From an uncultured Bacteroidota bacterium (GTDB lineage Bacteria > Bacteroidota > Bacteroidia > Flavobacteriales > Flavobacteriaceae), in contig CABYPD010000011.1 in NCBI GenBank assembly GCA_902520835.1, positions 1 through 43,858 on the forward strand: DNA of 43,858 bases, read 5' to 3'. Below the pieces are notes generated by a model. It saw nothing but the letters and a program-made list of their open reading frames with translations, was not told where the DNA came from and made no database searches. Below, piece after piece: positions 8,729 to 16,729 of this stretch (the first letter of the stretch is position 1; the number at the start of each line of letters is the position of its first letter). A program made the translations under genes and the position numbers.

Positions 8729-8815
8729 TTATCTTTTATTATGTGAACCATCACAATATCCATTCGGATTTGATGTATTTCCACACCCACACATTGGTTT
8801 ATCTTTTATAATCAT
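8729..8815 (-). CDS. CDGSH-like iron-sulfur mini-protein (28 residues)
   Basis: ATG at 8815-8813 opens a 28-codon frame ending TAA at 8731-8729. It contains MCGCGNTSNPNGYCDGSH, that is CxC, a Ser/Thr-rich spacer and C-D-G-S-H. These are the ligands (3 Cys and 1 His) that bind a 2Fe-2S cluster in CDGSH (MitoNEET-type) proteins. It is far shorter than a normal CDGSH protein and is essentially the binding loop alone. It fits exactly between YceI (stop at 8818) and the FMN reductase (start at 8728), with 2 and 0 intervening bases, which strongly supports translation. The spacer is longer than the usual pattern, so cluster binding is inferred. Confidence 0.75.
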   Translation of the reverse strand: MIIKDKPMCGCGNTSNPNGYCDGSHNKR

Positions 8816-8817
8816 TT

Positions 8818-9399
8818 TTAGTTTTTTACAAGTGTAACTTCCAGCTTTATATCATCCAAAATTAGTTTATCTCCAAGATTTTCAAAAAATGAACCAGATC
8901 TAAATCTGACATCATATTTGGATCTATCAAATGTTAACTCAGCTTTGTAAGACTGATTATCTTCTGGTTTTAATGTAAATGTTATTGGATGAGTAATATC
9001 CTTAATTGTTAAATCGCCAACCAATTCATAAGATTTTTCATCAAGGGTGATTCTTGAAAATTCAGCTGGGATAACCTCAGTAATTTTTAAGTAGGCATTA
9101 TTATGTTTATCAACTGAAAAAAAATCATCTGATCTTAAATGCCCTTCCAATCGTTCTTTTCCTCTACCTGATAAATCTTGTACATCAAGAGTTGTCATGT
9201 CAACAACAAATTCACCTCCAACTAGTTTTTCATCTTCGTATTCAAGATTGGCTTTAGAAAACTTTAATGCTCCATAATGCTCTTTAGTAGTCAATTCTTT
9301 ACCTGTCCACTTAATATTACTTTTATTCACATTAATTTGCACTTGGGAATTAAGAAAGAAAGAAATTAACAATGTAAAAGTTAGTATTATTTTGTCCAT
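8818..9399 (-). CDS. YceI family secreted protein
   Basis: I choose the ATG at 9399-9397, because it starts directly with a signal peptide (MDKIILTFTLLISFFLNSQ); the upstream in-frame codon adds 14 charged residues. The mature part is a YceI lipocalin-like barrel: KSNIKWTGKELTTKEHYGAL, FVVDMTTLDVQDL, HLRSDDFFSVDKHNNAYLKI, VGDLTIKDITHPITF and FDRSKYDVRFRSGSFF. YceI proteins bind polyisoprenoid or ubiquinone-like lipids in the periplasm and are often induced by acid or oxidative stress. It heads the operon with the CDGSH mini-protein, FMN reductase and pirin. Confidence 0.92.
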   Translation of the reverse strand: MDKIILTFTLLISFFLNSQVQINVNKSNIKWTGKELTTKEHYGALKFSKANLEYEDEKLVGGEFVVDMTTLDVQDLSGRGKERLEGHLRSDDFFSVDKHNNAYLKITEVIPAEFSRITLDEKSYELVGDLTIKDITHPITFTLKPEDNQSYKAELTFDRSKYDVRFRSGSFFENLGDKLILDDIKLEVTLVKN

Positions 9400-9505
9400 A
9401 ATTTCATATTTTTTGAATTGTATCTCCAAAAATCTTACCAAAAAATAAAGATGTGACTTCTTACAATTAGTTTTTGAAGTTATTTATGAATAGATTAAGA
9501 AAATC

Positions 9506-10204
9506 TTATTCCTTATTAAAATAAGATTCAAGTTCCTTCAAAGTTTTTTTACTTGTTTTAATGTCTTTAACTATTTTTCCTTTTTCCAATAAAACAATTC
9601 TTTCAGAAACTTCAGTCACATCCTGTAGATCATGGCTAGAAATTAAAACAGTAACTTCTTTTTCAGCAGACAACTTTTTAATTATTTTTTTGAGCCTTAT
9701 TTGAGTTGTTGGATCCAGATTAGCAAATGGCTCATCTAGAATAACAACAGAAGGGGAACCAATAAGTGCAGCAACTATACCTACTTTTTTTTGATTTCCT
9801 TTAGAAAGATCTCTTATATACTTTTTCCCACCTAATATTTCACCATTAAAAAGATCCTCAAATTGATTAAGAAAATTATCTAATTCCGTTTTACGAACAC
9901 CTCTTAACTCTGCAATGAAATAAAAATACTCCTCAGGCATGAGATACCCTATCAAAAATGATTCGTCAAGATAAGCCGATGAGAACTTTTTCCAGTCCTC
10001 ACTTTTTCTAACTTCAATTTCATTATTTACAACCTCTCCTTTTGTGGGTTTAATTAAGTCTAATAGACAACTAAACAATGTTGTTTTACCAGCTCCATTA
10101 TTCCCAACCAAACCAAATGCTTGACCTTTAGGAATTTCTAATAAGTCTATATCTAATACGATATTTTTTGAATAAGATTTTTTTAATTTTTTGAATGTAA
10201 TCAT
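9506..10204 (-). CDS. ABC transporter ATP-binding protein
   Basis: A 232-residue ATPase with Walker A at about residues 34-42 (VGNNGAGKTT), a degenerate signature LSKGNQKKVG (Lys for the second Ser of LSGGQ), Walker B VVILDEPFANLDP and the H-loop ISSHDL. It starts two bases after the DUF5687 permease gene ends, so the two form a two-gene ABC exporter in the inner membrane. The overall type resembles ABC-2 or CcmA-like ATPases. Substrate is unknown. Confidence 0.93.
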   Translation of the reverse strand: MITFKKLKKSYSKNIVLDIDLLEIPKGQAFGLVGNNGAGKTTLFSCLLDLIKPTKGEVVNNEIEVRKSEDWKKFSSAYLDESFLIGYLMPEEYFYFIAELRGVRKTELDNFLNQFEDLFNGEILGGKKYIRDLSKGNQKKVGIVAALIGSPSVVILDEPFANLDPTTQIRLKKIIKKLSAEKEVTVLISSHDLQDVTEVSERIVLLEKGKIVKDIKTSKKTLKELESYFNKE

Positions 10205-10206
10205 AA

Positions 10207-11700
10207 TTAGTTTGTTTGTTTGTAGGCTGAAATTGCAGAGTATTTTTGTGATTTATATGTTTTAAGAATTATTTTGAAAATCATATTCCTAAGAAAAATT
10301 CCAAATATTCCAATAATTCCAACAGCATATGCACCAATAAATTTATCATAGCTATCTGAAACAAAATAAAAAACTACCCAGGGTAATATTAGCTGAGGAA
10401 TGACCAATAATAATGTTTTAGAATTAAATGATTTTTTATCACCGAAGGCGTTTTTATTTGAATCTAAATCAATAGCAGTTCTATTAAAAGCCCCAGACCA
10501 GAGTGTAGTATATGAATTAACTCCAAGATTGTATAATCCTGCGCATACTATAACAACAACATAATAAAATCCAAAATAAGAATAAATTATTAAAGATAAT
10601 AATGTGGTAAAAATAGTACCAACAAAACCTAGATACCACTTTGATTTAATGTAATCTAAATATGTAATATTTTGACACATCATTAAAGGATAATGTTTGC
10701 TATCCCAGCTTGGTACCATACCGCAAAAAGTAAACATGAAGCCTGCTGTTGAAAAAAATAAACCAAAGAACTCCATAGTTTCACCATATAAATCATCAAA
10801 AGCCATGAATATAAAGCCATAAAAAACAAACAATATTCCCATAATTGTTGTTGATCTTGCTCTTTTTGCTCTTGTAATTAGTCTCAAATCATTCTTTAAA
10901 AAAATTGCAGCAGTTCCAAACCTATCAAGCCATTGATAATTAGTCATTTTTGCATCTTTAACCTTCATATTCAAACCAGTATCAATAGATAAGTTTTTTC
11001 TATAAAAATTAAAAACATAATAATAAATATATATAAGTAAAGCTAATGGTGTAATGACCAGTGTTGGAGTATCATACAGTGAATAGAAAACAGATTCTGT
11101 ATACAAAGATATATCCAATAAATTGTTGTATTCAAGAATTTTAATTAAAGTGAGAACTACACCAAATATAATTACTAGTTTATCCTTTTTGTTTAGTAAA
11201 ATATTTAAAAAGTTAGTGAAATAAACTATCAATATAATTGACAAATTCCACATTAGAAGATTTGAACTATTAAAATACCCAGTATCTGGATCTAAATTCA
11301 ACATAATTGAAAATGGGATTAAATAGAAAAAAACTATCAAATTAAAAATCGAAAAAATTGTTTGATGCATAGCATAACGAATAATTTTAGATTTTTTTAA
11401 TGGTGTTAAAAGAAGTGATCGAATATTTAAAATTGGAATCTTTTGAAATAAATATCTTGCAATCATCATATACCCAATAATATAAATCATCTCTTTATTT
11501 AACCAAGAAAATGGATCGCTTATTTTTTCTCCTTCAGGATTTAAAAGACTTGAGCCAGTGCCATGAATTACACCTAATGAAAGACTCATAAGAATAGACC
11601 AAAAAATCCAAAAGAACATCATTATTTTAGAGACAATATTTCCTGCTAAAGATGCTGATCTAAAAAAAGATTTCCACTGTAAGGATATTAACTGAAACAT
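10207..11700 (-). CDS. DUF5687 family ABC transporter permease
   Basis: A 497-residue protein with about twelve hydrophobic segments. The N-terminus MFQLISLQWKSFFRSASLAGNIVSKIMM is the DUF5687 opening, and a cytoplasmic loop in the middle (about residues 240-280, NMKVKDAKMTNYQWLDRFG then FLKNDLRLITRAKRARST) separates two membrane blocks. DUF5687 proteins pair with an ATPase, here the next gene downstream. It probably exports an unidentified substrate. The gene follows a small unknown gene (11716-12054) after 15 bases. Confidence 0.88.
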   Translation of the reverse strand: MFQLISLQWKSFFRSASLAGNIVSKIMMFFWIFWSILMSLSLGVIHGTGSSLLNPEGEKISDPFSWLNKEMIYIIGYMMIARYLFQKIPILNIRSLLLTPLKKSKIIRYAMHQTIFSIFNLIVFFYLIPFSIMLNLDPDTGYFNSSNLLMWNLSIILIVYFTNFLNILLNKKDKLVIIFGVVLTLIKILEYNNLLDISLYTESVFYSLYDTPTLVITPLALLIYIYYYVFNFYRKNLSIDTGLNMKVKDAKMTNYQWLDRFGTAAIFLKNDLRLITRAKRARSTTIMGILFVFYGFIFMAFDDLYGETMEFFGLFFSTAGFMFTFCGMVPSWDSKHYPLMMCQNITYLDYIKSKWYLGFVGTIFTTLLSLIIYSYFGFYYVVVIVCAGLYNLGVNSYTTLWSGAFNRTAIDLDSNKNAFGDKKSFNSKTLLLVIPQLILPWVVFYFVSDSYDKFIGAYAVGIIGIFGIFLRNMIFKIILKTYKSQKYSAISAYKQTN

Positions 11701-11715
11701 TCTACAAAGCTAGGT

Positions 11716-12054
11716 TTAATCTTCATCAAATTCAAACAGATATTTATGATCTACTAAATTCAATTTAAATGCGCTGTTAAAGTTTGACAATTCATCTATT
11801 AATGCTTTCATGATAATTTTATTACATCCCTCGTTCTTTTTAAAATTCAATAAGCTTTCAATTATTTTTTCACTTTTCATATCTCTACTTTGAATAAAAA
11901 TTTTATCAATTTCATCTATGAAAAAATTAAATTGATCAAAATAACATTCTTTAATTAGTTCTAGTGTTTTTAAACTTTTACCTCTCCGTCTAAAATTCTT
12001 AAAATAAAATTTTTTTAGTTCCCTGTTAATAATTTCGGTTAAGGAATCTGACAT
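11716..12054 (-). CDS. Small helical protein of unknown function
   Basis: A 112-residue protein, predicted mostly alpha-helical, with a basic first third (KKFYFKNFRRRGKSLK) and an acidic end (LFEFDED). No signal peptide or membrane segment is seen. I recognise no domain. It is the first gene of the minus-strand unit that continues into the DUF5687 permease and ABC ATPase, so it may be cotranscribed with them. Codon use matches its neighbours, which supports a real gene. Confidence 0.6.
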   Translation of the reverse strand: MSDSLTEIINRELKKFYFKNFRRRGKSLKTLELIKECYFDQFNFFIDEIDKIFIQSRDMKSEKIIESLLNFKKNEGCNKIIMKALIDELSNFNSAFKLNLVDHKYLFEFDED

Positions 12055-12216
12055 ATGACAAATTTACAATACTGATTTTATAATAATTTCTTAATTAAAA
12101 TGTAAAATTCATAATAAATAATAATCAAATTATGAATAATATAATTTAACAATATATTAATTTGAAAAACTAGAAATAATCGATAATTATTTATAGCTTT
12201 TTTTAAAATAATTGAC

Positions 12217-13011
12217 ATGAAAAAAATAATTTATTTATTGCTTTTAGCAATACCTATTTTGAGTCTTAGAGCTCAAGATGACTCACCTTCACCTTACTTA
12301 ATAAGAATGCATGTCTTAGAAGTTGAAGGAAATATTGGAGAATTTATCAAAGCCAATAAGGAATATTATAAACCTCTATCAAAACAAGCTGTAGAAGACG
12401 GTAAGTGGGCTGGATGGGCAATGTTTAGATCATTTTCAAAAAGAAATGTATTTGTATTTTTCCATCACTACAACAGCCCTGAACAATATGCGAAAGGAGG
12501 TAGTTTATGGGGGCCTAATGAAGCAAAAAGGCTTGGTCTTGAAGCACCAGATTCTTCTAAATGGAAATGGAAGTCTTTAAGTGACAATGAATTATGGCAA
12601 GTTAATGGTGCTGTGTTTGATAATGAAAGATCAAATTACTTTGTATTTAATAAATTTAAATTTGCATATCCTGACAAAGAAAAATTCATTAAAAATAATA
12701 TAGCGTGGGGGGAGTTAGTGGTAAAACCACAACTAGAAGAAAATAAAGGATCAAACTGGGCTGTTGCTACTCTTGTTACATCTGGATCTTATTCTGAAGG
12801 AGAATCAACCATAGCTAATGGTATTTCATTTGATGGATATGATTCCTTAGAAGATATTTTAAATAGAAGATCTTATAAAGAAAATGGTGGAATTAGTGAA
12901 AATCCTCATTGGCAAAATTTTAGAAAATATATTGTAGAAAATGATTTAACTGACTTTAATTCAGCTTTTTCAAGCTCAATATACGAGCATTTAGATTCTA
13001 CTTGGGACTAA
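12217..13011 (+). CDS. Secreted protein, probable duplicated ABM-like (ferredoxin-fold) domains, copy A
   Basis: A 264-residue protein with a signal peptide ending LRAQ (cleavage near residue 20). The mature chain looks like two alpha/beta halves: LIRMHVLEVEGNIGEFIKANKEYYKPL opens the first, and NYFVFNKFKFAYPDKEKFIKNN opens the second. Each half has a strand, a helix that begins '(G)xxxxFIK', then a Trp-rich strand (KWAGWAMFRSF; SNWAVATLV). That resembles tandem dimeric alpha/beta-barrel (antibiotic-biosynthesis-monooxygenase-like) modules. Activity is unknown. It heads three tandem genes of the same general design. Confidence 0.72.
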   Translation: MKKIIYLLLLAIPILSLRAQDDSPSPYLIRMHVLEVEGNIGEFIKANKEYYKPLSKQAVEDGKWAGWAMFRSFSKRNVFVFFHHYNSPEQYAKGGSLWGPNEAKRLGLEAPDSSKWKWKSLSDNELWQVNGAVFDNERSNYFVFNKFKFAYPDKEKFIKNNIAWGELVVKPQLEENKGSNWAVATLVTSGSYSEGESTIANGISFDGYDSLEDILNRRSYKENGGISENPHWQNFRKYIVENDLTDFNSAFSSSIYEHLDSTWD

Positions 13012-13029
13012 TCAAATTAAATTTATATT

Positions 13030-13782
13030 ATGAAAAAAATTACACTTATAATATCAATGCTTTTCACATTTATAATTTCTGCACAAAATGGCCCTGAAAT
13101 ATGGATGAGCTATGAGTTAAAACCTAAAAAAGGTATGGAAGATAAATTTATACAGGCAGCGGCTAAAAAAATGAAAAAATACAATTCAACAGCTGAGAAT
13201 GCCATGTTTACTTTTGAAATTATGGATGGTGAAAACCAGGGTATGTATTCAAGAGTAGTGGGCTGGAAAGATTGGAGCTATATGAATTCTCAAGAAGATA
13301 GATCTGAAGAGTTAAAATATTGGAAAGACAATGTTGATCCATTTATAGAAGAATCTACTGGTTGGAAAGTCTGGAGAAGACTTGTTGGAATATCACATAA
13401 CTGGACTCCTACAACTACTTTCAAATATATGTTAGTACAAAGACGTTTCATAAAGCCTGGCCATGATCAAGCAGTTGTTCATTTTTTACAAAGAGCTAAA
13501 ATGGTTTATGAAAAACATAACTACACTGGAATTACAGGAATTTTTAGAGTTATTTCAGGTGGAAACACTAATGAATACATAATTTGTGATGGATTTAATG
13601 AGTATGGTGTAGGAGGTGAATTCCCCGATACTGAAAAAAACATGGAAGAATTGTATAATGAAATGTTTGGGTGGGAAGCATACAGAAAAGATGCTCAAGA
13701 ATATAATGATGCTCTTGAAATGTACAGCAGAACAACCGAAAGACATCATTTTAATGAAAAACTAAGTACTGCTTTAAATTAA
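13030..13782 (+). CDS. Secreted protein, probable duplicated ABM-like domains, copy B
   Basis: A 250-residue protein with a signal peptide ending ISAQ (near residue 18). It follows copy A after 18 bases and precedes copy C after 5 bases. The first half starts EIWMSYELKPKKGMEDKFIQAAAKKM and the second MLVQRRFIKPGHDQAVVHFLQRAKMV; both give the strand then '(K)PG-x-(D/H)' then helix pattern of ABM-like folds. Aromatic-rich strands (WRRLVGISHNW) close the halves. No catalytic motif is recognised. Divergence from copy A is high, so duplication is old if the genes are homologous. Confidence 0.72.
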   Translation: MKKITLIISMLFTFIISAQNGPEIWMSYELKPKKGMEDKFIQAAAKKMKKYNSTAENAMFTFEIMDGENQGMYSRVVGWKDWSYMNSQEDRSEELKYWKDNVDPFIEESTGWKVWRRLVGISHNWTPTTTFKYMLVQRRFIKPGHDQAVVHFLQRAKMVYEKHNYTGITGIFRVISGGNTNEYIICDGFNEYGVGGEFPDTEKNMEELYNEMFGWEAYRKDAQEYNDALEMYSRTTERHHFNEKLSTALN

Positions 13783-13787
13783 ATACT

Positions 13788-14564
13788 ATGAAAAAATTAT
13801 TATCAATATCACTATTACTATTTATAAATTTTTCTATTTCTCAAACGCAGATTTCATATGAAGCAATTTGGCTTAATGAAGGTATGGAAGAGCAATATAT
13901 GGAAGTTGAAAAATTTTGGTCTGAAATTAAAAAAGAAGCTATTTCAAGAGATCTTCAAAACGGCTGGGTAGTTTGGAAAGTTATAAAAGATCCTGAAAAT
14001 GAATCTCATTCAAAAAAACCAGATTATATTGTTATGAATGCATATAAAGATGAAGATCAAAGAAAAAAACAAGTAAACTGGGAAGAGCTAGGAAGAGAAG
14101 CTTACAAAGGAAAATTATCAAAATCTAAGTACAAAAAGGAATTTGGAAAATGGGAAGGAACTAGAAAAAAAACAAGTAGGTTTTTGGTTGAAAGATTAGA
14201 TAATACTGAATGGAAAGTTCCACAGGGTAGTAAAACGAAAGTTTATTTTAATGGTTTTCAAGCACTGAATGATGACTATGAAAATTACGAAATGAAGTAT
14301 TTTAAAAAATGGCATGAAAAAAGAATGGAAGCTGGAGAATTAGGCTGGTGGGAGTTCAATAAAGTAATTAATAGAAGTGAAAATGAAAATCAAGATGTTA
14401 CTCACTTTACGATGGACGTTGCACTTGTTGATGATTACTTTCAAACATATCCAGAAGCATCTGAATTCACTGATCAAATGTTGAGAAAACATGGTGCTGC
14501 CAGTAGAAAAAGGATTATTGGTGATGAACTTGAATTAAAGTTTGTTCAATTCGCCCAAAATTAG
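13788..14564 (+). CDS. Secreted protein, probable duplicated ABM-like domains, copy C
   Basis: A 258-residue protein with a signal peptide ending ISQ (near residue 19). The mature chain begins QISYEAIWLNEGMEEQYMEVEKFW, with the same strand, 'GMEEQ', helix opening as copy B (GMEDKF). The second half opens KVYFNGFQALNDDYENYEMKYFKKWHEKR. The protein is rich in Lys, Glu and Trp. It is the last of the three-gene unit, which ends at the strong terminator at 14572-14597. Function unknown; the export signal and repeated fold suggest a periplasmic or extracellular binding or small-molecule role. Confidence 0.7.
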   Translation: MKKLLSISLLLFINFSISQTQISYEAIWLNEGMEEQYMEVEKFWSEIKKEAISRDLQNGWVVWKVIKDPENESHSKKPDYIVMNAYKDEDQRKKQVNWEELGREAYKGKLSKSKYKKEFGKWEGTRKKTSRFLVERLDNTEWKVPQGSKTKVYFNGFQALNDDYENYEMKYFKKWHEKRMEAGELGWWEFNKVINRSENENQDVTHFTMDVALVDDYFQTYPEASEFTDQMLRKHGAASRKRIIGDELELKFVQFAQN

Positions 14565-14571
14565 TTACAAT

Positions 14572-14597
14572 AAAAACCCCGATTATTCGGGGTTTTT
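14572..14597. terminator. Bidirectional terminator shared by the A-B-C operon and the CPBP gene
   Basis: An 11-bp perfect stem (AAAAACCCCGA/TCGGGGTTTTT) with a TTAT loop, A-rich on one side and T-rich on the other, can end transcription on both strands. On the minus strand the CPBP gene's stop codon (14585-14583) lies in the loop, so the hairpin also encodes the last codons of that protein. Confidence 0.9.
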
Positions 14598-15461
14598 TAT
14601 TTTAAATTTTTTATAATAATTATTTAGAAAATAAATAATTATAACAGTGAAAATTATTGATAAGTAGGAACCCTCAAAACCAAAGTCACCTCCATTTAAA
14701 CTATTTGGTTCTGAAATTTCAAATTCAATCAAAGAATAAGTATCCATACCGCTAACATTAAAACCAAAAATAACTTGAAAGAAATTCCAGCTTAAATGAA
14801 AGGCAAATGGGAACCATAAATTTCTAGTGTAAACATATGAGATACCAAGAGCTATTCCTCCAATAAAAAGCTCGGTCAAAGCCAAATAATTAACGTTGGG
14901 ATTCAAAAAGTGTAGCAATGAAAAAATACCAGATGATATTACTAATGATATAATTGGATTAAATGATTTTAGTAAATTTTTTAAAACATATCCCCTAACA
15001 AAAGTTTCTTCCAAAATAGAGACACCAATAAATAAAATAAACAACCATATTATGCTTGACAAGTCATAGTTAATTTTTAAAAATTGAATTTCTCCTAAAG
15101 AAATCAAAACCAAATAACCCACTGCCATCATAAACAACCCTAAGGTCATTCCTAATATGATATCATTTCTTTTACCTTTAATTTCAAAACCCATATTCAT
15201 AAAAGGTTCTTTATCTATATATTTCATGAATAGCCACAACAGAATAAATATCCCAATCAAGTCAAAATATTGTATAATCGTCATGGCTGGGAGATTACTA
15301 AAAGAATCTAAATCCTGAATAGAAAAATCGAAAAGACCCAAGCCTGATAAAAATGCCGAAGCGCCTACGCCTAATAGCTGAAAAATCACAGCAAAGAAAA
15401 AGAATGCTGGAATTATTATAACAACTCTAAACCAACCTTTTTTTATAATACTTTGACTCAC
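14583..15461 (-). CDS. CPBP family intramembrane metalloprotease
   Basis: A 292-residue membrane protein with about eight helices, starting with GTG. The three CPBP (Abi, CAAX-protease-like) motifs are intact: EETFVRG (Glu151, Glu152, Arg156), FSLLHFLNP (His184) and HLSWN (His222, Asn226). These glutamates and histidines form the metal site in Rce1-type glutamyl proteases. Bacterial members process peptides or lipoproteins in the membrane or give self-immunity to bacteriocins; no bacteriocin gene is evident here. The end of the gene is embedded in the shared terminator. Confidence 0.9.
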   Translation of the reverse strand: MSQSIIKKGWFRVVIIIPAFFFFAVIFQLLGVGASAFLSGLGLFDFSIQDLDSFSNLPAMTIIQYFDLIGIFILLWLFMKYIDKEPFMNMGFEIKGKRNDIILGMTLGLFMMAVGYLVLISLGEIQFLKINYDLSSIIWLFILFIGVSILEETFVRGYVLKNLLKSFNPIISLVISSGIFSLLHFLNPNVNYLALTELFIGGIALGISYVYTRNLWFPFAFHLSWNFFQVIFGFNVSGMDTYSLIEFEISEPNSLNGGDFGFEGSYLSIIFTVIIIYFLNNYYKKFKIKNPE

Positions 15462-15493
15462 AAATTTTTATTTTAAATTTATTATTAAATATA

Positions 15494-15625
15494 ATGCAAT
15501 TAATGAAAAGATATTTAAACAAAAAATATGAGTGGGTTAGGAAAAATCCAATTAAATCGTCTTGGATTGGATTTATTAAAGGAGTTATCTATACTGTTCT
15601 TTTTTATGAATTTGTAATAATGTAA
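15494..15625 (+). CDS. 43-residue basic, single-helix protein
   Basis: ATG at 15494 (or the in-frame ATG at 15503) opens a frame ending TAA at 15623-15625. It encodes a strongly basic, Trp-containing N-terminal half (LNKKYEWVRKNP) and a short hydrophobic C-terminal helix (WIGFIKGVIYTVLFYEFVIM). The layout suits a small membrane-associated protein. It fills the gap between the divergent CPBP gene and the esterase gene, whose ATG follows 10 bases later. No family is recognised. Confidence 0.5.
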   Translation: MQLMKRYLNKKYEWVRKNPIKSSWIGFIKGVIYTVLFYEFVIM

Positions 15626-15635
15626 ATTTATATTG

Positions 15636-16547
15636 ATGTTAAAGAAAATTTCCAAAAAAATAATCACATTTATATTTATCGTATTTATCTATTCCGCTTG
15701 TGAAAAAAATGAGGGAATTACAACTGACACACTACCAGTTCAAACTGGACTTTTCAACAGTGTTGTAAGTCATGATGGTTTATCTAGACAGTTTATAATG
15801 TATGTACCAACAAATTATAATTCTGATATTGAATATCCCCTAATGATTAACTTTCATGGTTTTGGTGGAACAGCATCTGATTTTGTCGAAACAGCTGACA
15901 TGAGAAGTTTAGCTGAAAATGAAAATTTTATTATTGTTTATCCTCAAGGAACTCTCCTAGGTGGGTTTCCACATTGGAACTCTTCTGCGCCATCTAGTGA
16001 CAATAAAAGCTCTGTGGATGATATTGGATTTGTCGAAAAAATGATTGAAAATATATCATCAACATATTCTATTAATGAAAAAAGAGTTTACGCTGCCGGT
16101 TACTCCAATGGTGGATTTCTTTCTTATTATTTAGCATGTAACTCTAAAAAATTTGCTGCAATTGGATCTGTCGCAGGAACAATGATAGATGATAGTTATC
16201 AAAATTGTAATGCACAAGTTCCAACTGCAATGATAAATATTCATGGTACAAATGATGAGGTTGTACTTTATAATGGAGACTCATATGGGAGCACTTCAAT
16301 TGCTGATGTTGTTAGTTGGTGGAAAAATTTTAATTCCTGTTTCAACGAAGACATAATAACTAATCAAAATGGATCAATTGAACAACAGATCTATTATGAC
16401 GACTCAGGTAATGCCTATGTTCAACATATTAAAATTAATAATGGAGGGCACTACTGGAGTGACAAATTAGATTTTAATGGAAAAAATACAAGTGAGTTAA
16501 TTTGGGATTTTGTATCTCAATTTAATATTGATGGCACGATCAATTAA
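15636..16547 (+). CDS. PHB-depolymerase/LpqC-type esterase lipoprotein
   Basis: I use the ATG at 15636 rather than the TTG just before it; the product is 303 residues. A lipoprotein signal ends IYSAC (Cys22). The alpha/beta-hydrolase core has the oxyanion motif FHGFGGTASDF, the nucleophile elbow GYSNGG (Ser157), an acid at Asp207 (HGTNDEV) and His272 (NGGHYW). This is the esterase-PHB depolymerase family, which includes feruloyl and acetylxylan esterases. It is likely an envelope-anchored esterase that removes acyl groups from plant or algal polymers. Its end overlaps the minus-strand gene at 16540 by 8 bases. Confidence 0.9.
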   Translation: MLKKISKKIITFIFIVFIYSACEKNEGITTDTLPVQTGLFNSVVSHDGLSRQFIMYVPTNYNSDIEYPLMINFHGFGGTASDFVETADMRSLAENENFIIVYPQGTLLGGFPHWNSSAPSSDNKSSVDDIGFVEKMIENISSTYSINEKRVYAAGYSNGGFLSYYLACNSKKFAAIGSVAGTMIDDSYQNCNAQVPTAMINIHGTNDEVVLYNGDSYGSTSIADVVSWWKNFNSCFNEDIITNQNGSIEQQIYYDDSGNAYVQHIKINNGGHYWSDKLDFNGKNTSELIWDFVSQFNIDGTIN

Positions 16548-16716
16548 ACTTTTTTGATCTAAAAATTATAATGGATAAGAAAAAAAACAATAAGCCAGAA
16601 AACAAGTAAGGATAATCAATGAAAGAAAGATTATAATACATCATAAAAACAATTATAAAACTCAAAATTGTAATTATGACAAAAACTGAAAAAATAATCC
16701 ATTTTAATACTTTCAT
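16540..16716 (-). CDS. 58-residue two-helix membrane protein
   Basis: The best start is ATG at 16716-16714, which gives a 58-residue protein with a short basic N-terminus (MKVLK) and two hydrophobic helices (about residues 6-27 and 33-51), then RSKKFN. A longer frame to 16818 exists but would overlap the esterase gene upstream. It begins 13 bases past the stop of that esterase gene, so the two are probably cotranscribed. Function unknown. Confidence 0.55.
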   Translation of the reverse strand: MKVLKWIIFSVFVIITILSFIIVFMMYYNLSFIDYPYLFSGLLFFFLSIIIFRSKKFN

Positions 16717-16729
16717 AAAATTATAAAGT

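Noticed and set aside
12059-12066. TAAATTTG box on the minus strand before the 112-residue gene
   Set aside because: It ends only 4 bases from the start codon, leaving no room for a normal transcript start; chance match in AT-rich DNA.
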